Both the position numbers and the translations under genes were made by a program. From an uncultured Faecalibacterium sp. (GTDB taxonomy: Bacteria; Bacillota; Clostridia; Oscillospirales; Ruminococcaceae): 64,000 nucleotides of DNA. Location: contig CABQER010000003.1 of the NCBI GenBank assembly GCA_902463235.1, positions 24,070 to 88,069 on the forward strand, written 5' to 3'. The stretch's first letter is position 1. Every line of letters starts with the position of its first letter. The notes below the pieces were generated by a model, which was not told the origin of the DNA, searched no databases, and was given only the letters and a program-made list of their open reading frames with translations. Positions 1 through 7,974 of this stretch are shown piece by piece.

Positions 1-145
1 CGCAGCATCGGATACCACTGCCCAGACCGCCCCGGATGCTGCGAATGATGCACAGACCGCTGCCGCCGCCGCAGAACCGCAGCAGACGACTGCCCCCGCA
101 GGGGTGACAGAGGAAGAAAACAACGATGCAATGCTTGCGCAGTAA
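1..145 (+). CDS. C-terminal fragment of an unidentified protein with an Ala/Thr/Pro-rich tail
   Basis: An open frame enters from the left edge and stops at TAA 143-145. The visible 47 residues are low-complexity (Ala, Thr, Gln, Pro, Asp), then acidic (VTEEENNDAMLAQ), as in a disordered C-terminal tail. No domain is visible, so function cannot be read. In related Firmicutes mgsA often follows the mreBCD / PBP2 / min cell-shape cluster, so a PBP2 or similar envelope protein with a disordered tail is possible, but that is context only. The frame is supported by the continuous reading through the edge and by composition matching the neighbouring genes. Confidence 0.55.
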   Translation, partial: AASDTTAQTAPDAANDAQTAAAAAEPQQTTAPAGVTEEENNDAMLAQ

Positions 146-208
146 AGTGCAGCTGCGTGCAAAGTGCTGAACTTGAACGAAAATTTGAATATTGTGTCCA
201 AAAACCTG

Positions 209-237
209 TTGTAAATGAGTTGCGTTTGTGATATCAT
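209..237 (+). promoter_or_regulatory. Sigma-A promoter for mgsA, extended -10
   Basis: TTGTAA at 209-214, a 17-nt spacer, and TATCAT at 232-237, with TG at 229-230 giving an extended -10. It lies 65 nt before the mgsA start. The stretch 146-302 otherwise holds only AT-rich leader and the ribosome site GAGGAGAG just before the ATG. Confidence 0.55.
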
Positions 238-302
238 GTATAACAAAGGAAATTTATCAAGTTTTTTATATACAAATGTTTCAATAGAGGAGAGATCTAC
301 AG

Positions 303-707
303 ATGACGATTGCCCTGATCGCGCATGACTCCAAAAAGGAGCTGATGGTTCAGTTCTGCACGGCGTACTGCCGTATTCTGAGCCAGCATAAATTGGTGGC
401 GACCGGCACGACCGGCAAACTGATTTCCGAGGCCACCGGCCTGCAGGTACAGCGCTTTTTGGCCGGGGTGCAGGGCGGCGACCAGCAGATCGCGTCCCGC
501 ATTGCCTGCAACGAGATCGACCTGCTGCTGTTCTTCCGCGACCCCATCAATGCAAAGCCCAGCGAGCCGAATGAGATGACCTTGCTGCGCCTGTGCGATG
601 TGCACAACATCCCCATGGCTACCAACATCGCTACTGCTGAGGTACTGATTCACGGACTTGAGCGCGGAGATCTGGACTGGCGCGATATCGTGCACCCGCA
701 GAACTAA
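303..707 (+). CDS. mgsA: Methylglyoxal synthase
   Basis: 134 residues, the normal length for this family, which converts dihydroxyacetone phosphate to methylglyoxal plus phosphate as a cytosolic overflow bypass of glycolysis. The N-terminus [13 protein letters not shown] has the family phosphate-binding start. GTTGKLI and the GGDQQIA / LLLFFRDP segments carry the conserved Asp/Gly/Arg residues of the active site. The C-terminal [13 protein letters not shown] segment is also typical. The ATG at 303 is preceded by GAGGAGAG at good spacing. The gene appears monocistronic: its own promoter lies upstream and a hairpin terminator directly follows. Activity is normally allosteric (phosphate), not transcriptional; nothing in the leader suggests special control. 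Confidence 0.96.
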   Translation: MTIALIAHDSKKELMVQFCTAYCRILSQHKLVATGTTGKLISEATGLQVQRFLAGVQGGDQQIASRIACNEIDLLLFFRDPINAKPSEPNEMTLLRLCDVHNIPMATNIATAEVLIHGLERGDLDWRDIVHPQN

Positions 708-720
708 AATATGCAAAAAA

Positions 721-757
721 GAAGCGCTGCATCGTACAGATGCGGCGCTTCTTTGCT
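721..757 (+). terminator. Intrinsic terminator between mgsA and the minus-strand MnmA-like gene
   Basis: GAAGCGCTGCATC (721-733), loop GTACA, GATGCGGCGCTTC, then a T-rich run. A-run AAAAAA precedes it, so it can also end minus-strand transcripts from the rnhA pair. Confidence 0.8.
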
Positions 758-792
758 TCTCAGGTGAAATGCAATGCGGATTTTCCGCTGGG

Positions 793-1335
793 TCAGACCG
801 TGCCGTTTACCTTAAAATCCTGTGCCATCTCCTGCACATCGGCGGCGGTAAACTCGCCCAAGGGCAGCAGCAGCCGGGCAAGGGTGTCCTGCGGCAGCGC
901 CGCCAGTGCGGCGCTTTCGTCCAGTGCAGCATCCACGGCGGGGCAGACGGTGTGCACGCCGTCGCTGCCCAGCTCCACCCGGGCGTGGTGCCCGGTGGCA
1001 ATGTACTGGATGCCCAGCTTGTCGGCAGCGGTCAGCAGGGCGGCAAACCGGGCGTCGTTGCCGCTGCCCAGCACCTCGGCGGGCTGGTCTGCCAGTGCCT
1101 CCGCCTTCAGCACGATGCACTCGATGCCAAGAGCCTCGGCAGCCTGCCGTGCGGCTGCTGCCCATGCGCTCTGGTCAGCGGCCAGCTGCACCACAGCCCC
1201 GGCCACGCCAAAGCCCTGCTGCTGCAAAATGCGCACCACAACGCCGCAATCTACGGTGCCGTCCATGCTGACAAGCACCTTGTCCTGTGTTTCGTAGGTG
1301 TCGAACCCGTTGCCGGGCAAAAATGCGTCGCTCAT
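793..1335 (-). CDS. MnmA-like PP-loop domain protein, short and with a degenerate ATP loop
   Basis: 180 residues. The alternation of segments follows the N-terminal half of tRNA 2-thiouridylase Mnm[24 protein letters not shown] where MnmA has the SGGVDSS PP-loop, then [11 protein letters not shown], then [24 protein letters not shown], then [18 protein letters not shown]. The nucleotide loop is altered (SMDGTVDCG), so ATP binding is doubtful. The central and C-terminal MnmA domains are absent; full enzymes are about 360 residues. ATG 1335 overlaps the rnhA stop (ATGA) and has GGAGG-type spacing, implying translational coupling. I infer a repurposed or decaying paralogue rather than an active thiouridylase. 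The family link is secure at the level of fold, not of reaction. Confidence 0.7.
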   Translation of the reverse strand: MSDAFLPGNGFDTYETQDKVLVSMDGTVDCGVVVRILQQQGFGVAGAVVQLAADQSAWAAAARQAAEALGIECIVLKAEALADQPAEVLGSGNDARFAALLTAADKLGIQYIATGHHARVELGSDGVHTVCPAVDAALDESAALAALPQDTLARLLLPLGEFTAADVQEMAQDFKVNGTV

Positions 1336-1796
1336 GTTCCTTGCCTCCCGCCATGTGCTTTGCTTTGCGCTACGGCCAGCTGGTCGCAGCGTTCGTTTTC
1401 CGGGTGGCCTGCATGGCCTTTTACCCAGACGTAGGTGATCTTGTGCCGTGCCTCCTGCTCCAGTGCCTGTGCCCATAAGTCCGGGTTCAGGGCGGGAGAG
1501 CCATCGGCCTTTTTCCAGCCCCGGCGCTTCCAGCCCTTGGCCCAGCCCTTTTCCAGCCCGTTGATCACATACTGGCTGTCAGAGCACAGCCGCACCTCGC
1601 AGGGTTCCTTGAGCTGGCGCAGCGCCTCGATAAAGGCTGTCAGCTCCATGCGGTTGTTGGTGGTGCTGGCGTCGCCGCCGCTCAGTTCCTTTTCGTACAC
1701 TTTGCCGTCAAAGCGGTAGCGCAGCACCGCACCCCAGCCGCCCGGGCCGGGATTGCCGCTGCAAGCGCCGTCTGTGTACACCTCTACCTGTTTCAT
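1332..1796 (-). CDS. rnhA: Ribonuclease HI
   Basis: 154 residues, standard for bacterial type 1 RNase H, which cuts the RNA strand of RNA-DNA hybrids. The four acidic catalytic residues are visible in order: YTDGAC (Asp near 9), [12 protein letters not shown] (Glu), SDSQYVI (Asp) and NERCDQLA (Asp). The basic handle motif [14 protein letters not shown] is present, as in E. coli-type enzymes, and so is the [12 protein letters not shown] metal-site stretch. Start ATG 1796 follows AAGGAGAA. It is the first gene of a two-gene minus-strand unit with the MnmA-like gene (4-nt overlap). A TTGACA (minus strand, 1855-1850) lies upstream, but the matching -10 is weak. Confidence 0.95.
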   Translation of the reverse strand: MKQVEVYTDGACSGNPGPGGWGAVLRYRFDGKVYEKELSGGDASTTNNRMELTAFIEALRQLKEPCEVRLCSDSQYVINGLEKGWAKGWKRRGWKKADGSPALNPDLWAQALEQEARHKITYVWVKGHAGHPENERCDQLAVAQSKAHGGRQGT

Positions 1797-1897
1797 GGGG
1801 TTCTCCTTATAGAATAGAATACCTTTATTTAGCGCTATTTTACCCGGGATGTCAAGAGCCAATGTATACGTCGGCCCAGTTTTGCCAAACCTTGGAA

Positions 1898-1926
1898 TTG
1901 ACAAAACCGGTGCGAGATACTATACT
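1898..1926 (+). promoter_or_regulatory. Consensus sigma-A promoter upstream of rnjA
   Basis: TTGACA at 1898-1903, 17-nt spacer, TATACT at 1921-1926: almost a perfect consensus and the strongest promoter in this part of the window. Expected transcription start is near 1933. Confidence 0.85.
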
Positions 1927-1932
1927 TAGCGT

Positions 1933-2198
1933 AACAAAATGCGTATAGGGGTGCACCAAAGGCGTGCGCCCGGCTGTTCCGGCAGAAACGCCACAGTCGC
2001 ATCGAACAGATGGACTTACATGGCCAAGAATCTCTTGCGGAACCAACAGCGCTGCTGCAAAAAGCGCGCTGAACGATAAATTCTATACGATGCATCAACC
2101 GGAAGCCGATGCAGTTTCAGGTGCTTCCCCTGTGCAAGGTGCGGCTGCTCTCCCCGGCGGGGCGCGGTCTGGCTTGCAATTGAATCTGGAGGTAAAGA
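1933..2198 (+). other. Long 5' leader of rnjA (about 266 nt)
   Basis: The 1797-2198 gap has no convincing gene. From the predicted start near 1933 to the rnjA ATG there are about 266 transcribed nucleotides. A short open frame from 1964 reads into the rnjA start region but lacks a ribosome site and looks random. The leader has several GC-rich segments (1971-1985, 2150-2165) able to pair, but I recognise no known riboswitch or sRNA fold. Autoregulation by RNase J is possible and untested. Confidence 0.4.
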
Positions 2199-4028
2199 AT
2201 GGCTCAAACAAAAGAAAATAACCCCGCACCCCGCGCAAAAGCCCCGGCAGCGCCCAAGGCAGCCGCCGCAAACGGCACTGCTCCCGCAGGGGAAAAGCAT
2301 ACCCGTCCCACTACCCGCCGTCCCTACTATAACCGCCGCCCGCGCCGTGCGCAGCAGCCCAAGGAGGCAGCGACCCCCATCCATATCTACCCGCTGGGCG
2401 GTCTGGGCGAGGTCGGCAAGAACATGACCGTCTACGAGTGCAACGGCGATATGATCATCGTGGACTGCGGCTTGGTGTTCCCGGACAGCGAGATGTTCGG
2501 CGTGGACATGGTCATCCCGGACTTCACCTTTGTGGTGCAGAACAAGGACAAGATCAAGGGCCTGCTCATCACCCACGGTCACGAGGATCACATTGGCAGC
2601 ATTCCCTATCTGCTGCAAAAGATCAGCCTGCCGGTGTACGGCACCCGCCTGACCTGCGGCCTGATCAAGAATAAGCTGGAGGAGTTCGGCCTTGCCGGCA
2701 AGACCAAGTTTGTGGAGATCGTGCCCCGGCAGAAGATCAAGCTGGGCTGCTTTACCGTGGAACCTATCCATGTGAACCACTCTATCCCGGATGCCGTGGC
2801 CTTTGCCATCGACAGCCCCGCCGGTACCATCATCCAGACCGGCGACTTTAAAATTGATTACACCCCGCTGGCCTGCGGCGTGACCGACCTGTCCACCCTG
2901 TCCGAGTACGGGCAGCGCGGTGTGCTGGCTTTGCTGAGCGATTCTACCAACGCGGAGCGCCCGGGCTTTACCGCCACCGAGCAGAAGGTGGCCGCCGGTG
3001 TGCGCAGCCTGTTTGCCCGCGCCCGCAATAAGCGCATTATCATTGCAACCTTTGCGTCCAACATCTACCGCGTGCAGCAGATCATTGATCTGGCCGTGGA
3101 GGATGGCCGCAAGGTGGCCTTCAGCGGCCGCAGCATGGTCAACAACACCGCCATGGCGCAGGAACTGGGCTATATGCACATCCCGGAGGGCACTCTGATC
3201 AGCGTGGACGAACTGAACCAGTACCCGCCGGAGCAGGTGGTGCTGGTGACCACCGGCAGTCAGGGCGAGCCCCTGAGCGCGCTGAGCCGCATGGCCTCCT
3301 GCAGCCACCGTCAGGTGCGGGTAGGCCCCGGCGACTTCATCATCATCTCCGCCAACCCCATCCCCGGCAACGAAAAGAGCGTGACCAAGATCGTCAACGG
3401 TCTGCTGCTGCTGGGCGCAGAGGTCATCTACGAGAGTATGTATGATGTGCACGTTTCCGGCCACGCCTGTCAGGAGGAGCAGAAGCTGATGCTCACCCTG
3501 ACCAAGCCCAAGTACTTCCTGCCCGTGCACGGCGAGTATAAGCAGCTGAAAAAGCACGCCCTCACCGCTGCAAGTCTGGGCATCCCCACCAGCAATATCC
3601 TCATTGCGGAGAACGGCTCCAATGTTATCCTCTCGCAGGACGAGATGAAGCTGGGCGAGCCGGTGACCGCCGGTGCCGTCATGGTGGACGGCCTTGGTGT
3701 GGGCGATGTGGGCAACGTGGTGCTGCGGGACCGCAAGCACCTCTCCGAGGATGGCCTTGTCATCATCGTGGCTACTGTGGACAGCAAGACCGGCAAGGTG
3801 CTGGCCGGACCGGATCTGGTAAGCCGGGGCTTCGTGTATGTGCGCGAGAACGAGAGCCTGATGGACGGTGCCCAGAGCATTGTGGAAAATGCACTGGAGC
3901 GCTGTGTGGATGAGCACGTCCGGGACTGGAACAGCGTAAAGACCCGTGTGCGTGAGGCACTGAGCAGCTATATCTACCGGCGCACCAAGCGCAGCCCGAT
4001 GATCCTGCCGATCCTGATGGAGGTCTGA
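2199..4028 (+). CDS. rnj: Ribonuclease J
   Basis: 609 residues. Metallo-beta-lactamase / beta-CASP nuclease with 5'-exo and endonuclease activity in mRNA decay and rRNA maturation. Core starts near residue 60 (IHIYPLGGLGEVGKNM). The zinc motif HGHEDH is at 126-131, further metal ligands are in VNHSIPDA and QTGDFKID, and beta-CASP motifs follow (LLSDSTNA; ATFASNIYRVQQI; TTGSQGEPLSAL; VSGHA). A C-terminal domain ends with ERCVDEH...SYIYRRTKRSPMILPI. An extra N-terminal tail of about 57 residues is Ala/Pro-rich then very basic (RRPYYNRRPRRAQQ), probably an RNA-binding extension. ATG 2199 follows TGGAGG. Heads a likely rnj-gdpP-glf unit (gaps of 48 and 3 nt). Confidence 0.96.
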   Translation: MAQTKENNPAPRAKAPAAPKAAAANGTAPAGEKHTRPTTRRPYYNRRPRRAQQPKEAATPIHIYPLGGLGEVGKNMTVYECNGDMIIVDCGLVFPDSEMFGVDMVIPDFTFVVQNKDKIKGLLITHGHEDHIGSIPYLLQKISLPVYGTRLTCGLIKNKLEEFGLAGKTKFVEIVPRQKIKLGCFTVEPIHVNHSIPDAVAFAIDSPAGTIIQTGDFKIDYTPLACGVTDLSTLSEYGQRGVLALLSDSTNAERPGFTATEQKVAAGVRSLFARARNKRIIIATFASNIYRVQQIIDLAVEDGRKVAFSGRSMVNNTAMAQELGYMHIPEGTLISVDELNQYPPEQVVLVTTGSQGEPLSALSRMASCSHRQVRVGPGDFIIISANPIPGNEKSVTKIVNGLLLLGAEVIYESMYDVHVSGHACQEEQKLMLTLTKPKYFLPVHGEYKQLKKHALTAASLGIPTSNILIAENGSNVILSQDEMKLGEPVTAGAVMVDGLGVGDVGNVVLRDRKHLSEDGLVIIVATVDSKTGKVLAGPDLVSRGFVYVRENESLMDGAQSIVENALERCVDEHVRDWNSVKTRVREALSSYIYRRTKRSPMILPILMEV

Positions 4029-4076
4029 TCCGGGCGCACCGCAAAGCGGTGCAGCGTCTGAGGAGGCAAAAAACCA

Positions 4077-6074
4077 ATGAAACGTAAACCAAGATGGACA
4101 CTGGAAATGCTCACGGCCAGTCTGGCGGTGCTGTGCGGCCTTTTGCTGCTGGTGCTGCTGGTGCAGCGCCCTACGGCATGGCCGCTGCTGGCCGTGCTGG
4201 TGGTGCTGTGGGGCATAGGGGCAACCTTGTTCCGCTGCAAGCTGCGCAGCTGGGTGGTGCGCTGGACAAGCGGCACCACGTTTGAAAAATCCAAGGTGCA
4301 GTTCAGTCTGGAGCCCCTTTCCCAGCCTGCGGCGCTGCTTTCCGGCGAGACGGTGCTGTGGTACAACAGCCAGTTCCGCACCCGCCTGCTGGGCGGGCAG
4401 GATGTGCTGGCCAGCCGGGTGCAGAAGCTGCTGCCCGGGCTGGATCTGCAGCTGTGCCGCAAGCGTGAAGGGCAGTTGCTGACCCTTGCCGACGGCTACT
4501 GGAGCGTGCACAGCTCCACCGTGCCCGGCGAAGCCGAAAGCATGACCCTGCTGGTGCTGAATGAGGAGACCGAGCTGCGCCGCATTGAGGCAGAGTATAA
4601 GGCCAGCCGTCCGGGGTATCTTGCCTTTCAGCTGGATGGCTACGACGATGTGTTCGGGGATCTGATGGACAGTGAACGCGCCCGCCTGCTGGAGGGCGTC
4701 AACCGCATTCTGGAGGATATGATCGGGCGCGGCAGCGGCTTTCTGCGCCGGGTAGGCAGCGGCGGTCGCTACATCGCAGTGGTGGAGGAGCGCCAGCTGG
4801 AGCAGTTCTCCAACCGTGGTTACGATGTGCTGGATAAGATCCGCGCACTGGACCCCGGCGTGAGCCTTTCGATGTCCATTGGTATCGGACGCGGTGCACG
4901 CACCCTGCGGGAAGCGCAGGATATGGCCGAGCACGCGTTGGATATGGCGCAGGGACGCGGCGGCGATCAGGCCGCTGAAATGACGCTGGACGGCTTTACC
5001 TTCTACGGCGGCGTGAGCCATGGTGTGGAAAAGCGCAGCAAGGTGCGCAGCCGCCTTGTGGCTGACCAGCTGGTCAAGCTGATCAAAGAGGCTGACCATG
5101 TGGTCATCATGGGTCACCGCATGAGCGATCTGGATGCCATCGGCGCAGCCGAAGGCGTGCTGCGCATTTGCAAGATCTGCGATGTGCCGGCGGTCATCGC
5201 CGTCCGGCGGGACGCTACGCTGGCGGCCAGCCTGATCGATGCGCTATGCAAGGCGGGGCAGAAGGATGACTTCATTGACCCCAAGGACGCCCTGCCCATT
5301 ATCTCCAAGCGTACCCTGTGTATCGTGGTGGATACATATCAGGTGGGCCTTGTGGAGAGCAAGGACATTCTGGAAAAATGCGGCAAGGTGGCCGTCATCG
5401 ACCACCACCGCAAGGGCGTGGGCTACATCGAGAACCCGGCGCTGGTCTGCCACGAGCCCTATTCTTCCTCGGCCAGCGAGCTTGTCACCGAGCTGTTGCA
5501 GTATGTGGGCGAGCGGGACGACAAGCCCAACCGCGTGGAAGCCGAAGGTCTGCTTGCCGGTATCCTGTTGGATACGCAGGACTTTACCCTGCACACCGGC
5601 GTGCGCACCTTTGAAGCCGCCGCTGCCCTGCGCCGCTACGGCGCAGAGACCGAGCGGGTGCGCAGGCTGTTCGATGTGACCATGGTAGAGTACAACGCCA
5701 AGGCCGATCTGGTGGAAAAGGCGCAGATGTACAAAAACTGTGCCATCTCCATTGGCGGCGAGGTCGCCCCGGAGGCCCGGGTCGCCATTGCGCAGGCCGC
5801 CAACGACCTGCTGCGCATTCAGGGCGTGGACGCCAGCTTTGTGGCAGTGCAGGTGGGCAACGGGGTCAACGTCTCTGCCCGCAGCATGGGTGCCGTGAAT
5901 GTGCAGGTGATCATGGAGGCGCTGGGCGGCGGCGGTCATCAGACCATGGCAGCAGCCCAGTTAAAGCATATCACCCCGCAGGCGGCACGCAGCCGCATTC
6001 AGGATGCTATCGACCAATATTATCTCTCCCAGAAAAAGACTACGCCGGAAGCACGACCGGCAAAAGGGGAATAA
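4077..6074 (+). CDS. gdpP: Cyclic-di-AMP phosphodiesterase, GdpP family
   Basis: 665 residues, usual length. Two N-terminal membrane helices (about 11-28 and 33-50), a PAS-like region, a degenerate GGDEF domain (about 190-290), then DHH and DHHA1 phosphoesterase domains. Metal-site residues are GHRMSDLD (His347, Asp351, Asp353) and DHH at 442-444, with GGGGHQTMAAAQ near the C-terminus binding substrate. The GGDEF site lacks the catalytic GGDEF string, as in all GdpP proteins. The enzyme hydrolyses c-di-AMP to pApA at the membrane, affecting potassium and osmotic homeostasis and beta-lactam tolerance. In many Firmicutes gdpP directly precedes rplI-dnaB; here glf and a terminator intervene. Confidence 0.95.
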   Translation: MKRKPRWTLEMLTASLAVLCGLLLLVLLVQRPTAWPLLAVLVVLWGIGATLFRCKLRSWVVRWTSGTTFEKSKVQFSLEPLSQPAALLSGETVLWYNSQFRTRLLGGQDVLASRVQKLLPGLDLQLCRKREGQLLTLADGYWSVHSSTVPGEAESMTLLVLNEETELRRIEAEYKASRPGYLAFQLDGYDDVFGDLMDSERARLLEGVNRILEDMIGRGSGFLRRVGSGGRYIAVVEERQLEQFSNRGYDVLDKIRALDPGVSLSMSIGIGRGARTLREAQDMAEHALDMAQGRGGDQAAEMTLDGFTFYGGVSHGVEKRSKVRSRLVADQLVKLIKEADHVVIMGHRMSDLDAIGAAEGVLRICKICDVPAVIAVRRDATLAASLIDALCKAGQKDDFIDPKDALPIISKRTLCIVVDTYQVGLVESKDILEKCGKVAVIDHHRKGVGYIENPALVCHEPYSSSASELVTELLQYVGERDDKPNRVEAEGLLAGILLDTQDFTLHTGVRTFEAAAALRRYGAETERVRRLFDVTMVEYNAKADLVEKAQMYKNCAISIGGEVAPEARVAIAQAANDLLRIQGVDASFVAVQVGNGVNVSARSMGAVNVQVIMEALGGGGHQTMAAAQLKHITPQAARSRIQDAIDQYYLSQKKTTPEARPAKGE

Positions 6075-6077
6075 AAC

Positions 6078-7181
6078 ATGAAACAGTACGATTATCTCAT
6101 CGTTGGTGCCGGCCTGTTCGGTGCCGTGTTTGCCCACGAGGCCAAAAAGGCGGGCAAAAAGTGTCTGGTCATCGATAAGCGCGACCATATCGCGGGCAAT
6201 ATCTACACCGAGAATGTGGAGGGCATCAACGTGCACCGCTACGGCGCGCATATCTTCCACACCAACAACAAGGCTGTGTGGCAGTATGTGAACCAGTTTG
6301 CAGAGTTCAACCGCTACACCAACAGCCCGGTGGCCAACTACCATGGTCAGATCTACAACCTGCCCTTCAACATGAACACCTTCAACAAGATGTGGGGTGT
6401 TGTGACCCCTGCCGAAGCCAAGGCCAAGATCGAAGAGCAGAAGGCTGCCGCGGGCATCACCGACCCGCAGAACCTCGAAGAGCAGGCCATCAGCCTTGTG
6501 GGCACCGATATCTACGAAAAGCTCATCAAGGGCTACACCGGCAAGCAGTGGGGACGCCCCTGCACCGAGCTGCCCGCCTTTATCATCAAGCGCCTGCCGG
6601 TGCGCTTTACCTACGACGACAACTATTTCAACGCCCTGTATCAGGGCATCCCTAATGGCGGCTATACTGCCATGGTGGAAAAGATGCTGGCTGATACCGA
6701 GGTGCGCCTGAACGTGGATTATCTGGCCGACAAGGCTGCGCTGGACGCACTGGCCGAAAAGGTGGTCTACACCGGCCCGGTGGATGCCTACTTCGGCTAC
6801 CGTCTGGGTGCTTTGCAGTACCGCAGCGTCCGCTTTGAGACCGAGGTGCTGGACACCGACAACTATCAGGGCAACGCGGTGGTCAACTACACCGATGCCG
6901 AAACGCCTTATACCCGCATCATCGAGCACAAGCATTTCGAGTTTGACACCCAGCCCAAGACCGTTATCAGCCGGGAGTACAGCGCCGAGTGGAAAAAGGG
7001 CGATGAGCCTTATTATCCCGTCAACGACGAGAAGAACGGTGCGCTGTATGCACAGTACAAGGCGCTGGCCGATGCCGAGCAGGGTGTGATCTTCGGCGGC
7101 CGCCTGGGCGAGTATAAGTACTACGATATGGATAAGGTCATCGAGGTAGCGCTGGACGTGGCCGCAAAGGAGCTGGCTTAA
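6078..7181 (+). CDS. glf: UDP-galactopyranose mutase
   Basis: 367 residues, the family length. FAD enzyme interconverting UDP-galactopyranose and UDP-galactofuranose for cell-surface galactofuran-containing glycans. The FAD dinucleotide fold starts at YLIVGAGLFGAVFAHEA (6-22). Family motifs follow: GINVHRYGAHIFHT, FNMNTFNKMWG, LIKGYTGKQWGRP with the substrate-contacting Lys/Trp, RLPVRFTYDDNYFN, and a C-terminal FGGRLGEYKYYDMDKVI FAD-binding segment. Starts 3 nt after the gdpP stop with GGGGA upstream, so it is co-transcribed with gdpP. No other glycan genes are nearby; a galactofuranosyl transferase must be elsewhere. Confidence 0.96.
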   Translation: MKQYDYLIVGAGLFGAVFAHEAKKAGKKCLVIDKRDHIAGNIYTENVEGINVHRYGAHIFHTNNKAVWQYVNQFAEFNRYTNSPVANYHGQIYNLPFNMNTFNKMWGVVTPAEAKAKIEEQKAAAGITDPQNLEEQAISLVGTDIYEKLIKGYTGKQWGRPCTELPAFIIKRLPVRFTYDDNYFNALYQGIPNGGYTAMVEKMLADTEVRLNVDYLADKAALDALAEKVVYTGPVDAYFGYRLGALQYRSVRFETEVLDTDNYQGNAVVNYTDAETPYTRIIEHKHFEFDTQPKTVISREYSAEWKKGDEPYYPVNDEKNGALYAQYKALADAEQGVIFGGRLGEYKYYDMDKVIEVALDVAAKELA

Positions 7182-7246
7182 GAGGTTTTTAATGGCCGAC
7201 GCGTTCGCTTTGGCCATCTTCAGAGGAAAAATCTTTTGGTAAAAAT

Positions 7247-7297
7247 GTGTTTATCGCGGCCTACAGGCCGCGATAAACACGAAAAAAGAAAAAATTC
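7247..7297 (+). terminator. Terminator after glf
   Basis: Near-perfect inverted repeat 7247-7280 (GTGTTTATCGCGGCC and its complement). The following tract is A-rich rather than T-rich, so it may act better on the minus strand or need other factors. It separates the rnj-gdpP-glf unit from rplI. Confidence 0.6.
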
Positions 7298-7353
7298 CTT
7301 GCAGAATGTCCAGAGCGCAGCGGAGGACATTTGAAATGCTGACCCGCTTCCTC

Positions 7354-7382
7354 TTGCCCAAAAACGACAAATGCGCTATACT
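7354..7382 (+). promoter_or_regulatory. Promoter for rplI-dnaB-tilS
   Basis: TTGCCC at 7354-7359, 17-nt spacer, TATACT at 7377-7382, about 50 nt before rplI. Confidence 0.7.
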
Positions 7383-7432
7383 ATTACCATAAGACTGCAC
7401 CGGTTTTCCGGTGAGAAGTGAGGGATACTATC

Positions 7433-7888
7433 ATGAAAGTGATTTTGAAGCAGGATATCAAGGGCATTGGTAAGAAGGACGAGATCCACGAGGTCTCCGA
7501 CGGCTACGCCCGCAACTACCTGTTCCCGCGCAAGCTGGCCGCTGTGGCGGATGCCAGCGCTGTGAACATGGCGCGCGGCAAGGAGGCCGCAGCCGATTTC
7601 CACGAGGCTGAGAATGTGGCAGCCGCCAAGGCTCTGGCTGCTAAGATCGAAGGCAAGACCGTGACCATCAAGGCCAAGGGCGGCGCATCCGGCCGTCTGC
7701 ACGGCAAGGTGACCGGCAAGGAAGTTGCCGAAGCACTGGCTGCGCTGGCAGGTGCACCCATCGACAAAAAGAAGATCGAGCTGGAGACCAAGGACATCAA
7801 GGATGCCGGCGTGTTCAACGGCAAGGTCCGTCTGTACGTTGGCGTCGTGGCTTCCTTCAAGATCCAGGTGGAAGTGGAACAGGCCTGA
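7433..7888 (+). CDS. rplI: 50S ribosomal protein L9
   Basis: 151 residues, normal size. The N-terminal 23S rRNA-binding domain is textbook ([36 protein letters not shown]), joined by a long helix ([16 protein letters not shown]) to a C-terminal domain with [12 protein letters not shown] and the ending [11 protein letters not shown] start at ATG 7433; an upstream in-frame codon at 7418 lies on the ribosome site (GAGGGA). Followed by a hairpin attenuator and dnaB, a conserved order in Firmicutes. Confidence 0.97.
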   Translation: MKVILKQDIKGIGKKDEIHEVSDGYARNYLFPRKLAAVADASAVNMARGKEAAADFHEAENVAAAKALAAKIEGKTVTIKAKGGASGRLHGKVTGKEVAEALAALAGAPIDKKKIELETKDIKDAGVFNGKVRLYVGVVASFKIQVEVEQA

Positions 7889-7902
7889 TCTGTGTGCCGT
7901 TT

Positions 7903-7933
7903 GCGCCCCCTCACAGCAGGGGGCGCTTTTTGG
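7903..7933 (+). terminator. Intrinsic terminator or attenuator between rplI and dnaB
   Basis: GCGCCCC / GGGGCGC stem at 7903-7926 followed by TTTTT. It probably lowers dnaB expression relative to the ribosomal gene. Confidence 0.75.
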
Positions 7934-7974
7934 CTTTACAGGATGCTTTGGATTTTGGATAAGGACAAACTACT

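Noticed and set aside
1964..2221. 85-codon frame running into the rnj start
   Set aside because: No ribosome site, overlaps rnj out of frame, and low-complexity translation; more likely leader RNA.
2016..5117. Very long minus-strand open frame (over 1000 codons) opposite rnj and gdpP
   Set aside because: It mirrors GC-rich codon usage of two well-identified genes on the other strand; the translation is His/Ala/Gly/Gln-rich without domains or a ribosome site.
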